DNA from: DATAEY01 sp045805565
GTDB lineage: Bacteria; Actinomycetota; Thermoleophilia; Solirubrobacterales; Solirubrobacteraceae
DNA: 16,997 nucleotides
Assembly (NCBI GenBank): GCA_045805565.1
Contig: JBJMKZ010000029.1
Span: 1 to 16,997, forward strand
Direction: 5' to 3'
Below the pieces are notes generated by a model. That model searched no databases and was not told where the DNA came from. It saw only the letters and a list, made by a program, of their open reading frames with translations. How positions within the stretch are numbered: the first letter of the stretch is position 1; each line of letters opens with the position of its first letter. A program made the position numbers and the translations under genes. Below are positions 1 to 6,199 of the stretch, in pieces.

Positions 1-550
1 GCCGCCACTGGGTGGCCAGCAGGGCGCTGGACGCCTGGGTCACGCGAGTCAGCGTGTTCAATGGCCGCGCCCGGCGGCGTTCGTTCCACAGCACCGCGGC
101 CGCCACCAGGACCAGGCGGCTGACCCGCTCGGGGGCCATGAGGGCCACCTCGGCGCCGACGAAGCCGCCCAGCGAGTTGCCCACCACGGCGGCGTGCTCG
201 ATCCCGACCTGGTCGCAGATCCCGAGCAGGCAGTCCGCGTAGCCGGAGATCGAGACATCTTCGCCGGGCATCTCCGAGTAGCCGAAGCCGGGCAGGTCGA
301 GCGCCACCACCCGGTGTGAGCGCGCGAAATGGGGGAGGTTCTCCAACCAGTTGTGCCACGACCCGGCCAGTCCGTGGACGAACAGGATCGTGGGGCCATC
401 GCCCAGCTCGATCACGTTGACGCCGCGACCGGCGACCGTCAGCCAGTGCTGGTGCGCGCGCCAGTCGATGTCCATCCACTCCGAGCGGCCCTCCCGGATG
501 TAGTCGTCGCCCTTGCTGACGGGCCGGGTGCGGGGTGGCGCCGCCGCCAT
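1..550 (-). CDS. Alpha/beta hydrolase, C-terminus cut by window edge
   Basis: Reading leftward from an ATG at 550-548, the frame is open to the window edge, giving about 183 residues of the N-terminal part. It shows a classic alpha/beta-hydrolase order: oxyanion-hole segment FVHGLAGSWHNW (about 57-68), strand and turn LDLPGFGYSE (84-93), and nucleophile elbow VVGNSLGGFVG with Ser126. The catalytic Asp and His would lie beyond the window. The fold covers esterases, epoxide hydrolases, haloperoxidase-like and meta-cleavage-product hydrolases, so the substrate is unknown. It is divergent from the acyltransferase at 630. The start is chosen because ATG 550 is the first codon after a TAGGTT hexamer with a 7-base gap, which suggests a leaderless transcript. 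Confidence 0.88.
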   Translation of the reverse strand, partial: MAAAPPRTRPVSKGDDYIREGRSEWMDIDWRAHQHWLTVAGRGVNVIELGDGPTILFVHGLAGSWHNWLENLPHFARSHRVVALDLPGFGYSEMPGEDVSISGYADCLLGICDQVGIEHAAVVGNSLGGFVGAEVALMAPERVSRLVLVAAAVLWNERRRARPLNTLTRVTQASSALLATQWR

Positions 551-557
551 CGAGGCA

Positions 558-563
558 AACCTA
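558..563 (-). promoter_or_regulatory. Probable -10 box of a leaderless promoter for the 1-550 hydrolase
   Basis: On the minus strand, TAGGTT (matches TANNNT) lies 7 bases before the ATG at 550, so transcription would begin at or next to the start codon. No convincing -35 is seen 16-18 bases upstream. The same hexamer stands 6 bases before the ATG at 13704. Confidence 0.45.
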
Positions 564-629
564 GCAGCGCCTGGACCGCCGGCCGGGTGGCGGGACGGAC
601 CCCGGCCAGCGTGGAAGAATGACCCCCCG

Positions 630-1550
630 ATGCACCGCCCTCACTCCACTGCGCAGACCGCGGCCGAGCCGCCTTTCGCCGACTCGCCGACGGGGGCGGA
701 GCCGCCGCTCCCCGCGCGGCGGGAGGACGATCGCGACGACCTGCTTCCGGGCATCGAGCCGGAGCGCACGGTCACCGACTGGGGCCGCTCCGAGAGGATC
801 GAGCGCCTGCTCGACCGCACCGCGGGCGACTTCTTCTACAAGTACTGGTTCCGGGTCGAGGCCGAGGGGATCGAGCACGTGCCCTCGGAGGGCGGCGCCC
901 TCTTGGTGGCCAACCACGCGGGGGCGCTGCCTCCCGACGCGCCGATGATCGCCAAGGCGATCCGCGAGGAGCATCCCCATCCGCGCCCCGTCCACCTCAC
1001 CGTCGAGCACTTCTTCAAGGGCTATCCCGGCTTCGCGATGCTGTTGCCCAAGATCGGGGCCGTCCCGGCGCACCCCGCCAACGTCCACCGCCTGCTGTGC
1101 GACGAGCGTCAGCTGGTGCAGGTCATGCCCGAGGGGCGTAAGGGAACCGAGAAGCTCTACAAGGACCGCTACCGCCTGCGGCGCTTCGGGCGGGGAGGCT
1201 TCGTCGCGGCGGCCATGCGCGCCGGGGCGCCGATCGTCCCCATCGCCGTCATCGGCGCCGAGGAGGCCGCGCCGATCTTCGCCCAGGTCAAGCCCCTGCA
1301 GCGGATCACCCGCCTGCTCTACTTCCCGATCACCCCGACCTTCCCGCACTTCGGTCTGCTGGGCATGTTCGGCTACCTGCCGGCCAAGTTGAGGATCCGC
1401 TTCCTGCCGCCGGTGGCGACCGATCGCTGGGGCGACCGAGCGTGGGAGGACCCCGGCCTGGTCCAGACGGTGGCCGAGGAGATCCGGGCGCTCATCCAGG
1501 CGCACGTGTTCGAAATGGTGGCCAACCGTGAGAGCGTGTGGTTCGGATGA
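630..1550 (+). CDS. Lysophospholipid/glycerol acyltransferase family protein (PlsC-like)
   Basis: 306 residues from ATG 630. Residues 1-45 are a polar, probably disordered tail. The acyltransferase core follows, with the His motif in VANHAGALPPDAP (His96, Asp103) and the glycerophosphate-binding-type motif VMPEGRKGT (about 166-173). The core then gives AAAMRAGAPIVPIAVIGAEE, typical of the LPLAT superfamily. The reaction expected is acyl transfer from acyl-CoA or acyl-ACP to a lysophospholipid or glycerol-type acceptor at the membrane. The His-Asp spacing is HX6D rather than the textbook HX4D, which from memory is typical of an actinobacterial, MGAT-like branch. The stop overlaps the ATG of the next gene (ATGA), so the two are probably translationally coupled. 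An upstream in-frame start at 513 would overlap the divergent hydrolase and adds low-complexity sequence, so I prefer 630. Confidence 0.88.
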   Translation: MHRPHSTAQTAAEPPFADSPTGAEPPLPARREDDRDDLLPGIEPERTVTDWGRSERIERLLDRTAGDFFYKYWFRVEAEGIEHVPSEGGALLVANHAGALPPDAPMIAKAIREEHPHPRPVHLTVEHFFKGYPGFAMLLPKIGAVPAHPANVHRLLCDERQLVQVMPEGRKGTEKLYKDRYRLRRFGRGGFVAAAMRAGAPIVPIAVIGAEEAAPIFAQVKPLQRITRLLYFPITPTFPHFGLLGMFGYLPAKLRIRFLPPVATDRWGDRAWEDPGLVQTVAEEIRALIQAHVFEMVANRESVWFG

Positions 1551-2920
1551 GCGCATCGGGGGCTGGCACGCAGTCGCGGCGGATCCTGCTCACCGGGCTG
1601 TCCACCTACTGGGGCGGGCGCCTCGCCCAGGAACTCGAGAAGGACCCCGCCTACGAGGTCATCGTCGGCGTCGACTCCCACGACCCCACCCGCGAGCTGG
1701 AGCGGACCGAGTTCGTGCGCATCGGGACCCAGCACTCGCTGATCCGCCGGATCGTCCAGGCGGCCGAGATCGACACCGTGATCGACGCGCGGCTGGTGGT
1801 GGACTCGGCGTGGACCTCGCCCCGCCGCGCCCACGAGAACAACGTCATCGGGACGATGAACATCGTCACCGCCTGCGCCGGCGCCGACTCGCCGGTGCGC
1901 AAGTTCGTGTTCAAGTCGTCCGCCCATTACTACGGCTGCGAGCGCGACGATCCGGCCTTCTTCACCGAGGACATGGAGCGTCCGCACCCCCCGGCCACCC
2001 CGGCCGAGCGCGACATCCTCGAGGCCGAGGGCTCGGTGCGCGAGTTCGCCGAGCGCAACCGCGACAAGACGGTGACCATCCTGCGCTTCGCCAACGGGCT
2101 GGGGCCGGAGCTGCGGACGTCGCACAGCCGGCTGCTCTCGCTGCCGGTGGTGCCGACGATCCTGGGCTTCGACCCGCGCTACCAGTTCATCCACGAGGAC
2201 GACATCGTCGGGTGCCTCGAGCATGCCGTGCGTAACGACCTCCCGGGGGTCTACAACGGCGCGGCCGACGGCGTCCTGGCCCTGTCCGAGGCCATCGGGC
2301 TCCTGGGCAGGCCGATGGCGCCGGTGCTCCCGCCGTGGGGCACCGGCCTGGTGGCGGGACCGCTCAACCGGCTGGGCCTGCGGCTTCCCGTGGAGATGCT
2401 CAACCAGCTGCGCTACGGCCGTGGCCTGGACAACCGCAGGCTGAAGGCGACCGGCTACCGGTACCGCTACACCACCCGCGAGGCGGTCATCAAGTTCGGC
2501 GAGCACCTGCGCATGCGCCCCCTGCTGCGCTCGGCCAGGCAGCCCTACCAGTACGAGCGCGAGGTCGAGGAGTTCCTGCGCTGGAGCCCGAGCGTCCGGC
2601 GCAGCGGGACCGACGCGGGCAAGGTGTGGCGACCCTCCCCGCGGCAGGTCGCCCAGCTCCAGCGGGTGCTGGCGCAGCTCGGCCAGGACGTCCCGGGCGC
2701 CGCACCCCCGGCCGCCGTCCGACGAGACGGCGAGCAGGACAGCCCGGGGGCCGAATACGACGACCTGGAGGCCGGCGAGCTGGTCGCCCTGCTGCCGTCG
2801 CTGGGCCGCAGCGACCTCGAAGCGCTCTACCAGCACGAGTTCGCGGGGCGCCGCCGGCGCGAGGTCCTCGAGGAGATCGACCGCCTGCTGGTGCCCACCC
2901 GCACCGCCGGCCGCCCCTAG
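1547..2920 (+). CDS. SDR/NAD-dependent epimerase-fold protein with degenerate active site and C-terminal helical domain
   Basis: 457 residues from ATG 1547, overlapping the acyltransferase stop by ATGA. The N-terminal Rossmann segment is RRILLTGLSTYWGGRLAQEL (about 11-30), followed by VIVGVDSHDP, an acidic nucleotide-binding strand end, and KFVFKSSAHYYG (119-130), the usual extended-SDR serine strand. LRFANGLGPE (179-188) matches the post-catalytic strand. The YxxxK catalytic pair is absent: the equivalent stretch reads ATPAERDILEAE, putting Ala and Ile where Tyr and Lys belong. A linker from about 340 leads to a charged helical region, DLEAGELVALLPSLGRSDLE and onward, ending near residue 450. 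From memory, mycobacteria pair an epimerase-like gene (galE2) with an acyltransferase at Rv0501/Rv0502. A role with the upstream acyltransferase in lipid or glycolipid metabolism is inference; the protein may only bind nucleotide. Confidence 0.87.
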   Translation: MSASGAGTQSRRILLTGLSTYWGGRLAQELEKDPAYEVIVGVDSHDPTRELERTEFVRIGTQHSLIRRIVQAAEIDTVIDARLVVDSAWTSPRRAHENNVIGTMNIVTACAGADSPVRKFVFKSSAHYYGCERDDPAFFTEDMERPHPPATPAERDILEAEGSVREFAERNRDKTVTILRFANGLGPELRTSHSRLLSLPVVPTILGFDPRYQFIHEDDIVGCLEHAVRNDLPGVYNGAADGVLALSEAIGLLGRPMAPVLPPWGTGLVAGPLNRLGLRLPVEMLNQLRYGRGLDNRRLKATGYRYRYTTREAVIKFGEHLRMRPLLRSARQPYQYEREVEEFLRWSPSVRRSGTDAGKVWRPSPRQVAQLQRVLAQLGQDVPGAAPPAAVRRDGEQDSPGAEYDDLEAGELVALLPSLGRSDLEALYQHEFAGRRRREVLEEIDRLLVPTRTAGRP

Positions 2921-2970
2921 GCTCGGCGCAGGACGGATTGCATGCGCAGCGCGCCGCCGGGTAGTGCAAA

Positions 2971-2976
2971 TACAAT
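2971..2976 (+). promoter_or_regulatory. Possible -10 box (TACAAT) upstream of the L,D-transpeptidase
   Basis: TACAAT, one mismatch from TATAAT, sits in an A-rich patch that stands out in the 79-base gap between the SDR gene and the GTG at 3000. A start near 2983 would leave a leader of about 17 bases. No recognisable -35 lies 16-18 bases upstream, so this rests on the -10 alone. Confidence 0.35.
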
Positions 2977-2999
2977 CCCGGCCCCTGGTTAGCTGACCC

Positions 3000-4040
3000 G
3001 TGCGCGATCGCTCGTTCATCACCGTCGCCTCGGCGCTCGCCGCCGTCTTCATCGCCGCCGGCGCGCTGTTCGCGTACGACCGCAGCCGCGCCGACCGGGT
3101 CGCCGACGGGGTCCGGGTCGGCGGCGTCTACATCGGCGGACTGACCGCCCCGAGCGCCCACGCCCGCCTGGTGCGCGCGCTCACCCGGGGGCTGAACAAG
3201 CCGATCCTGGTGCACGGCGGCGGGCGCACGTTCCACCTCACCCCGGACGCGGCGGCCGCCACCTACGACTTCGACGGCATGGTGCGCGAGGCGGTGCGTC
3301 GCAGCCGGCAGGGCAACATGCTCACCCGCACCTGGCGTGACGTGCGCGGCGAGCCGCTGCACGTCCACCTTCCCGCCGACCTTCGGTATTCCAAGCTGGT
3401 GGTCAGCCGATTCGTCGGGCGCGTGACCCGGGCGGTGTCGCGCCAGCCGGTCGACGCGCACCTGGACTTCTCCGGCGGCTTCTTCAAGCGGGTGGCCGGA
3501 AAGGAGGGCGTGGTGGTCAACCGGCCTCGCCTCCACCGCGCGGTGACCGCGGCGCTCACCGGCAAGGCCCCCGACCGCACCGTGGCGGTCCCGACCCGCC
3601 TGGTGAAGCCGAAGGTCCTCAAGGCCCAGCTGACGAGTGCCTATCCCTACCTGCTCACCATCGACCGTTCCTCGTTCAAGCTGCGCTTCTTCCGCCACCT
3701 GCGGCTGGCCAAGACCTACACCATCGCCGTGGGTCAGGTCGGGTTCGACACGCCGGCCGGCCTCTACCACATCGAGAACAAGCAGGTCGACCCCGCCTGG
3801 AGCGTGCCCAACAAGGCGTGGGCGGGCAGCCTCGCCGGCCAGGTCATACCGGGAGGCAGCGCCGAGAACCCGTTGAAGGCGCGCTGGATGGGGATCGCCA
3901 ACGGCGCCGGCATCCACGGAACCGCCGAGACCGGGTCGCTCGGCCACGCGGCCTCCCACGGCTGCATCCGCATGGCGATCCCGGATGTGATCGAGCTCTA
4001 CAAGAGGGTGCCGGTCCACACGCCCGTCTACATCGCCTAG
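3000..4040 (+). CDS. Membrane-anchored L,D-transpeptidase (YkuD domain) with peptidoglycan-binding-like N-terminal domain
   Basis: 346 residues from GTG 3000; an in-frame TGA two codons upstream fixes this as the earliest start. Residues about 5-26 form one hydrophobic segment, so the enzyme should be anchored with its catalytic part outside. Residues about 36-110 (VRVGGVYIGGLTAPSAHARL onward) resemble the YoaR-type putative peptidoglycan-binding domain found before YkuD domains. The catalytic domain covers about 216-346: IHGTAETGSLG with His306, then SHGCIRM with His320, Cys322 and Arg324. This is the complete YkuD signature with the nucleophilic Cys. It would form 3-3 peptidoglycan crosslinks or attach proteins to the wall. 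It stands alone between a short promoter gap and a hairpin. Confidence 0.94.
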   Translation: MRDRSFITVASALAAVFIAAGALFAYDRSRADRVADGVRVGGVYIGGLTAPSAHARLVRALTRGLNKPILVHGGGRTFHLTPDAAAATYDFDGMVREAVRRSRQGNMLTRTWRDVRGEPLHVHLPADLRYSKLVVSRFVGRVTRAVSRQPVDAHLDFSGGFFKRVAGKEGVVVNRPRLHRAVTAALTGKAPDRTVAVPTRLVKPKVLKAQLTSAYPYLLTIDRSSFKLRFFRHLRLAKTYTIAVGQVGFDTPAGLYHIENKQVDPAWSVPNKAWAGSLAGQVIPGGSAENPLKARWMGIANGAGIHGTAETGSLGHAASHGCIRMAIPDVIELYKRVPVHTPVYIA

Positions 4041-4049
4041 CGCGACTGC

Positions 4050-4083
4050 CGAGCGCCGGGACCCGGCCGGCTCGGCGGAGCCG
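4050..4083. terminator. Overlapping GC-rich hairpins between convergent genes
   Basis: CGAGC (4050-4054) pairs with GCTCG (4070-4074) around an inner GCCGG/CCGGC stem (4055-4059 with 4063-4067) and a 3-base loop, leaving a 2-base bulge. A second possible stem, CGGCTC (4068-4073) with GAGCCG (4078-4083) and a 4-base loop, shares bases with the first, so the two exclude each other. There is no T-tract. The position between the stop of the transpeptidase (4040) and the stop of the opposing small gene (4105) fits a bidirectional terminator. Confidence 0.5.
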
Positions 4084-4104
4084 CGGAGGGGAACCACCCG
4101 GCGC

Positions 4105-4401
4105 CTACAGGTCGCCCTCGGGCGGGCGCGGGGGGCCGATCTCCCCGATCGCCACCTCCTCCCAGCCTCGCTCCAACAAAGAGGCGTGATGCGCACCGTG
4201 GCGAATACACAGGGTGCCGATGTACACCCCCCGCATATGCCTGCGCATTACCGCGTACCACAGCGTGGAAGCGTCGTCCGGCGCCTGGATGCGAAGCCAG
4301 GGCCGCGCCGGCGGCTCGCTCCCCGTCGCCAGCCCGACCTCGATCAGCTGCCGCTGGGTCGCCACCTGACCGGTGTCGGTGTCGATGAAGAACCGCCCCA
4401 C
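4105..4401 (-). CDS. Small protein of unknown function
   Basis: 98 residues from GTG 4401, running opposite to both neighbours. I do not recognise a family. The sequence has a believable globular composition: FFIDTDTGQ near the start, PWLRIQAPDD, an amphipathic stretch WYAVMRRHMRGVYIGTLCIR, and an acidic end with a Pro-rich tail. No membrane segment or signal peptide is apparent. The alternative frames here are dominated by repetitive Arg/Gly/Ala, which favours this one. The start is uncertain: GTG 4401 overlaps the 5' end of the recombinase gene by up to 29 bases, while a downstream GTG at 4365 would give 86 residues and remove the overlap. Function unknown. Confidence 0.6.
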   Translation of the reverse strand: MGRFFIDTDTGQVATQRQLIEVGLATGSEPPARPWLRIQAPDDASTLWYAVMRRHMRGVYIGTLCIRHGAHHASLLERGWEEVAIGEIGPPRPPEGDL

Positions 4402-5305
4402 CTCCGGCGAGCCTAACGCCGCCTGGGCCAGCGCCCTGCAGGCTTTCGACGCCGACCTGCGCCGGCGCGGCGCCGCCGAGAAGACTCGCCGAGCCTATGG
4501 CGTAGACGTCGGGCAGTTCGCGCTGTGGGCGACCCGCCAGCGCCTCGATCCGCCCCGGGTGACGCCCCGCGCCCTTCGCCGCTACGCGGCGGCCCTGTCC
4601 GAGGTGGGTGCGGCTCCGACCACCGTGGCGCGCAAGCTCGCCTCGCTGCGGGCGCTGTTTCGCAGCCTGCGCGAGCACGGGCACGTCGAGCAGAACCCGG
4701 CCGACCTGCTGTCCGCTCCCAAGCGACCGCAGCGCCTACCCAAGACGCTCAAGCCCGGCGAGGTCGCGGCGCTGCTGGACCGCATTCCCACCTCCACGCC
4801 GCTGGAGCTGCGCGACCGCGCGCTGTTCGAGCTGGCCTACGCATCTGGGCTGCGCGCCGAGGAGCTGGTCTCGCTCGACGTCATCTCGGTGGACTTCGAC
4901 GCCGAGGAGGTGCGCGTGGAGGGCAAGGGCAGCAAGACCCGGGTGGTTCCCGCCGGCGAGCATGCCATGCGGGCGCTTGCCCGCTACCTGGAGCGGGGGC
5001 GGGGCGCGCTGCGTGCCGGCGACGACGAGCCCGCGCTGTTCCTCTCCAAGTCGGGCCGCCGGCTGTCGACCTCGGACGTGCGCCGGCGACTGCGGGTGTG
5101 GAGGCGCCACGCCTCCGCCAACGGCGGAATCTCGCCGCACTGGCTGCGCCATTCGTTTGCCACCCACCTCCTGGAGGGAGGCGCCGATCTGCGCTCGATT
5201 CAGGAGCTGTTGGGGCATGCCAGCCTGTCCACGACCCAGGTCTACACTCGGGTAGAGTCAGCCAGGCTGAGGTCGGAGTACGCCCGGTCCCATCCCAGGG
5301 CCTGA
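4385..5305 (+). CDS. xerC/D: Tyrosine recombinase XerC/XerD
   Basis: 306 residues from ATG 4385; GTG codons at 4373 and 4379 are in-frame alternatives adding four and two residues. The N-terminal SAM-like core-binding domain spans about 11-110 (FDADLRRRGAAEKTRRAY, then TVARKLASLRALFRSLREHG). The catalytic domain follows with the complete active site: Arg157 in SGLRAEEL, Lys181 in GKGSKTR, His252 and Arg255 in PHWLRHSFATHLL, His278 in LLGHASLSTT, and nucleophile Tyr287 in VYTRV. Length is normal for Xer proteins. The family resolves chromosome dimers at dif sites; no mobile-element context is visible, so a housekeeping role is likely. XerC cannot be told from XerD here. From memory, a Xer gene also precedes whiG in Streptomyces, which matches the sigma-factor gene that follows. 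Confidence 0.94.
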   Translation: MKNRPTSGEPNAAWASALQAFDADLRRRGAAEKTRRAYGVDVGQFALWATRQRLDPPRVTPRALRRYAAALSEVGAAPTTVARKLASLRALFRSLREHGHVEQNPADLLSAPKRPQRLPKTLKPGEVAALLDRIPTSTPLELRDRALFELAYASGLRAEELVSLDVISVDFDAEEVRVEGKGSKTRVVPAGEHAMRALARYLERGRGALRAGDDEPALFLSKSGRRLSTSDVRRRLRVWRRHASANGGISPHWLRHSFATHLLEGGADLRSIQELLGHASLSTTQVYTRVESARLRSEYARSHPRA

Positions 5306-5334
5306 CGGACGTCGCCGGCCCCGGTCCAGGGGAT

Positions 5335-5340
5335 GAGAGG
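5335..5340 (+). promoter_or_regulatory. Shine-Dalgarno-like site before the sigma-factor gene
   Basis: GAGAGG lies 6 bases before the CTG at 5347. It is the main reason for preferring 5347 as the start over the CTG at 5302, whose only support is a CTGA overlap with the recombinase stop. Confidence 0.4.
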
Positions 5341-5346
5341 CTGGTC

Positions 5347-6135
5347 CTGGACACGAACGCCAAAGCGATCGAGCTGCAGGACCTGTGGCGCAGCTACCGG
5401 GCGAACGGCGACGAGCGCGCTCGTGAACGCCTGCTGCTGGCCTACTCGCCGCTCGTGAAGTACGTCGCCGGGCGCCTGTCCTCGGGGCTTCCCAGCCACG
5501 TCGAGGAGGCGGATCTGATCTCTTACGGGCTGCTCGGCCTGATCTCGGCCATCGAGCGCTTCGAGCCCGAGCGCGAGATCAAGTTCGAGACCTACGCGAT
5601 CCCGCGCATCCGGGGGGCCATCATCGACGAGCTGCGGGCGCTCGACTGGGTGCCGCGCTCGGTGCGGGCGCGCGCCCGGGCGATCGAGCGCGCGAACCTC
5701 AAGCTGGAGCACAAGCTCCAGCGCGCCCCCACCGACGCCGAGATCGCCGCCGAGCTGGGCGTCGAGATCGACCAGTTCAACGAGTCGCTGGTCCAGATCT
5801 CCAACTCGACGATCTCCGCTCTCGACGAGGTGTGGACTGTGTCGGACGCCACCGGCGACCAGATGTCGCTGCTGGACACCCTCCAGGACCCGGCGGCTCC
5901 CGATCCGGCCAGCGTCGCCGATGCCGCGGACCTCAAGGACCGGGTTGCCGACGCGATAGCCCGTCTGCCCGAGCGCGAGAAGATGGTCATCGCGCTCTAC
6001 TACTACGAGAACCTGACCCTGCGCGAGATCGGCGAGGTCCTCGGGGTGACCGAGTCGCGCATCTCGCAGCTGCACACCAAGGCGGTCCTGCGACTTCGCT
6101 CCCACCTGCCCGGGGAGGAGCCCACCCAGGGCTGA
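5347..6135 (+). CDS. fliA/whiG: FliA/WhiG family RNA polymerase sigma factor (sigma-28 class)
   Basis: About 262 residues if CTG 5347 is the start. Region 2 is clear: YSPLVKYVAGRL, VEEADLISYGLLGLISAIE, then FETYAIPRIRGAIIDELRAL (about 80-99), followed by DWVPRSVRARAR, a hallmark of the FliA/WhiG class. Region 3 (about 112-155) contains RAPTDAEIAAELGV. Region 4 (about 200-252) has LPEREKMVIALYYYENLTLREIGEVLGVTESRISQ with its helix-turn-helix. It would direct RNA polymerase to motility or developmental promoters; no flagellar genes are in the window. No in-frame ATG, GTG or TTG lies at a sensible position: the nearest are GTG 5098, deep inside the recombinase gene, and GTG 5455, inside region 2. 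A CTG start, a sequence error or a frameshift must be considered. Confidence 0.92.
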   Translation: MDTNAKAIELQDLWRSYRANGDERARERLLLAYSPLVKYVAGRLSSGLPSHVEEADLISYGLLGLISAIERFEPEREIKFETYAIPRIRGAIIDELRALDWVPRSVRARARAIERANLKLEHKLQRAPTDAEIAAELGVEIDQFNESLVQISNSTISALDEVWTVSDATGDQMSLLDTLQDPAAPDPASVADAADLKDRVADAIARLPEREKMVIALYYYENLTLREIGEVLGVTESRISQLHTKAVLRLRSHLPGEEPTQG

Positions 6136-6186
6136 CCGGCGCGCCCGGTCGGTTGCCACGCGCTATCGTCGCGCCTCCACCAGGAG

Positions 6187-6192
6187 AGGAGG
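6187..6192 (+). promoter_or_regulatory. Strong ribosome binding site of the EF-G-like gene
   Basis: AGGAGG, the end of a purine run starting at 6182, lies 7 bases before ATG 6200. It is one of the few canonical Shine-Dalgarno sites in the window. A TATCGT hexamer at 6164-6169 could be the -10 of its own promoter, leaving a leader of roughly 25 bases. Confidence 0.75.
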
Positions 6193-6199
6193 CCGCCTG

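Noticed and set aside
1373..4196. Two long overlapping leftward frames antisense to the SDR and transpeptidase genes
   Set aside because: Low-complexity Arg/Gly/Ala/His content and no domain signal, while the opposite strand encodes complete conserved proteins.
4037..4684. 215-codon leftward frame overlapping the small unknown gene and the recombinase
   Set aside because: It runs antisense to conserved recombinase residues and has biased composition; the 98-residue frame at 4105-4401 is more protein-like.
4385..5305. Phage or integron integrase, implying a mobile element
   Set aside because: Length and motifs are those of a Xer protein; no att-like repeats, tRNA gene or phage genes are nearby and base composition matches the neighbours.
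4525..5340. Upstream extension of the sigma-factor frame, giving a protein of over 500 residues
   Set aside because: It reads the recombinase gene out of frame and gives Pro/Arg/Ala-rich sequence with no similarity to sigma factors.
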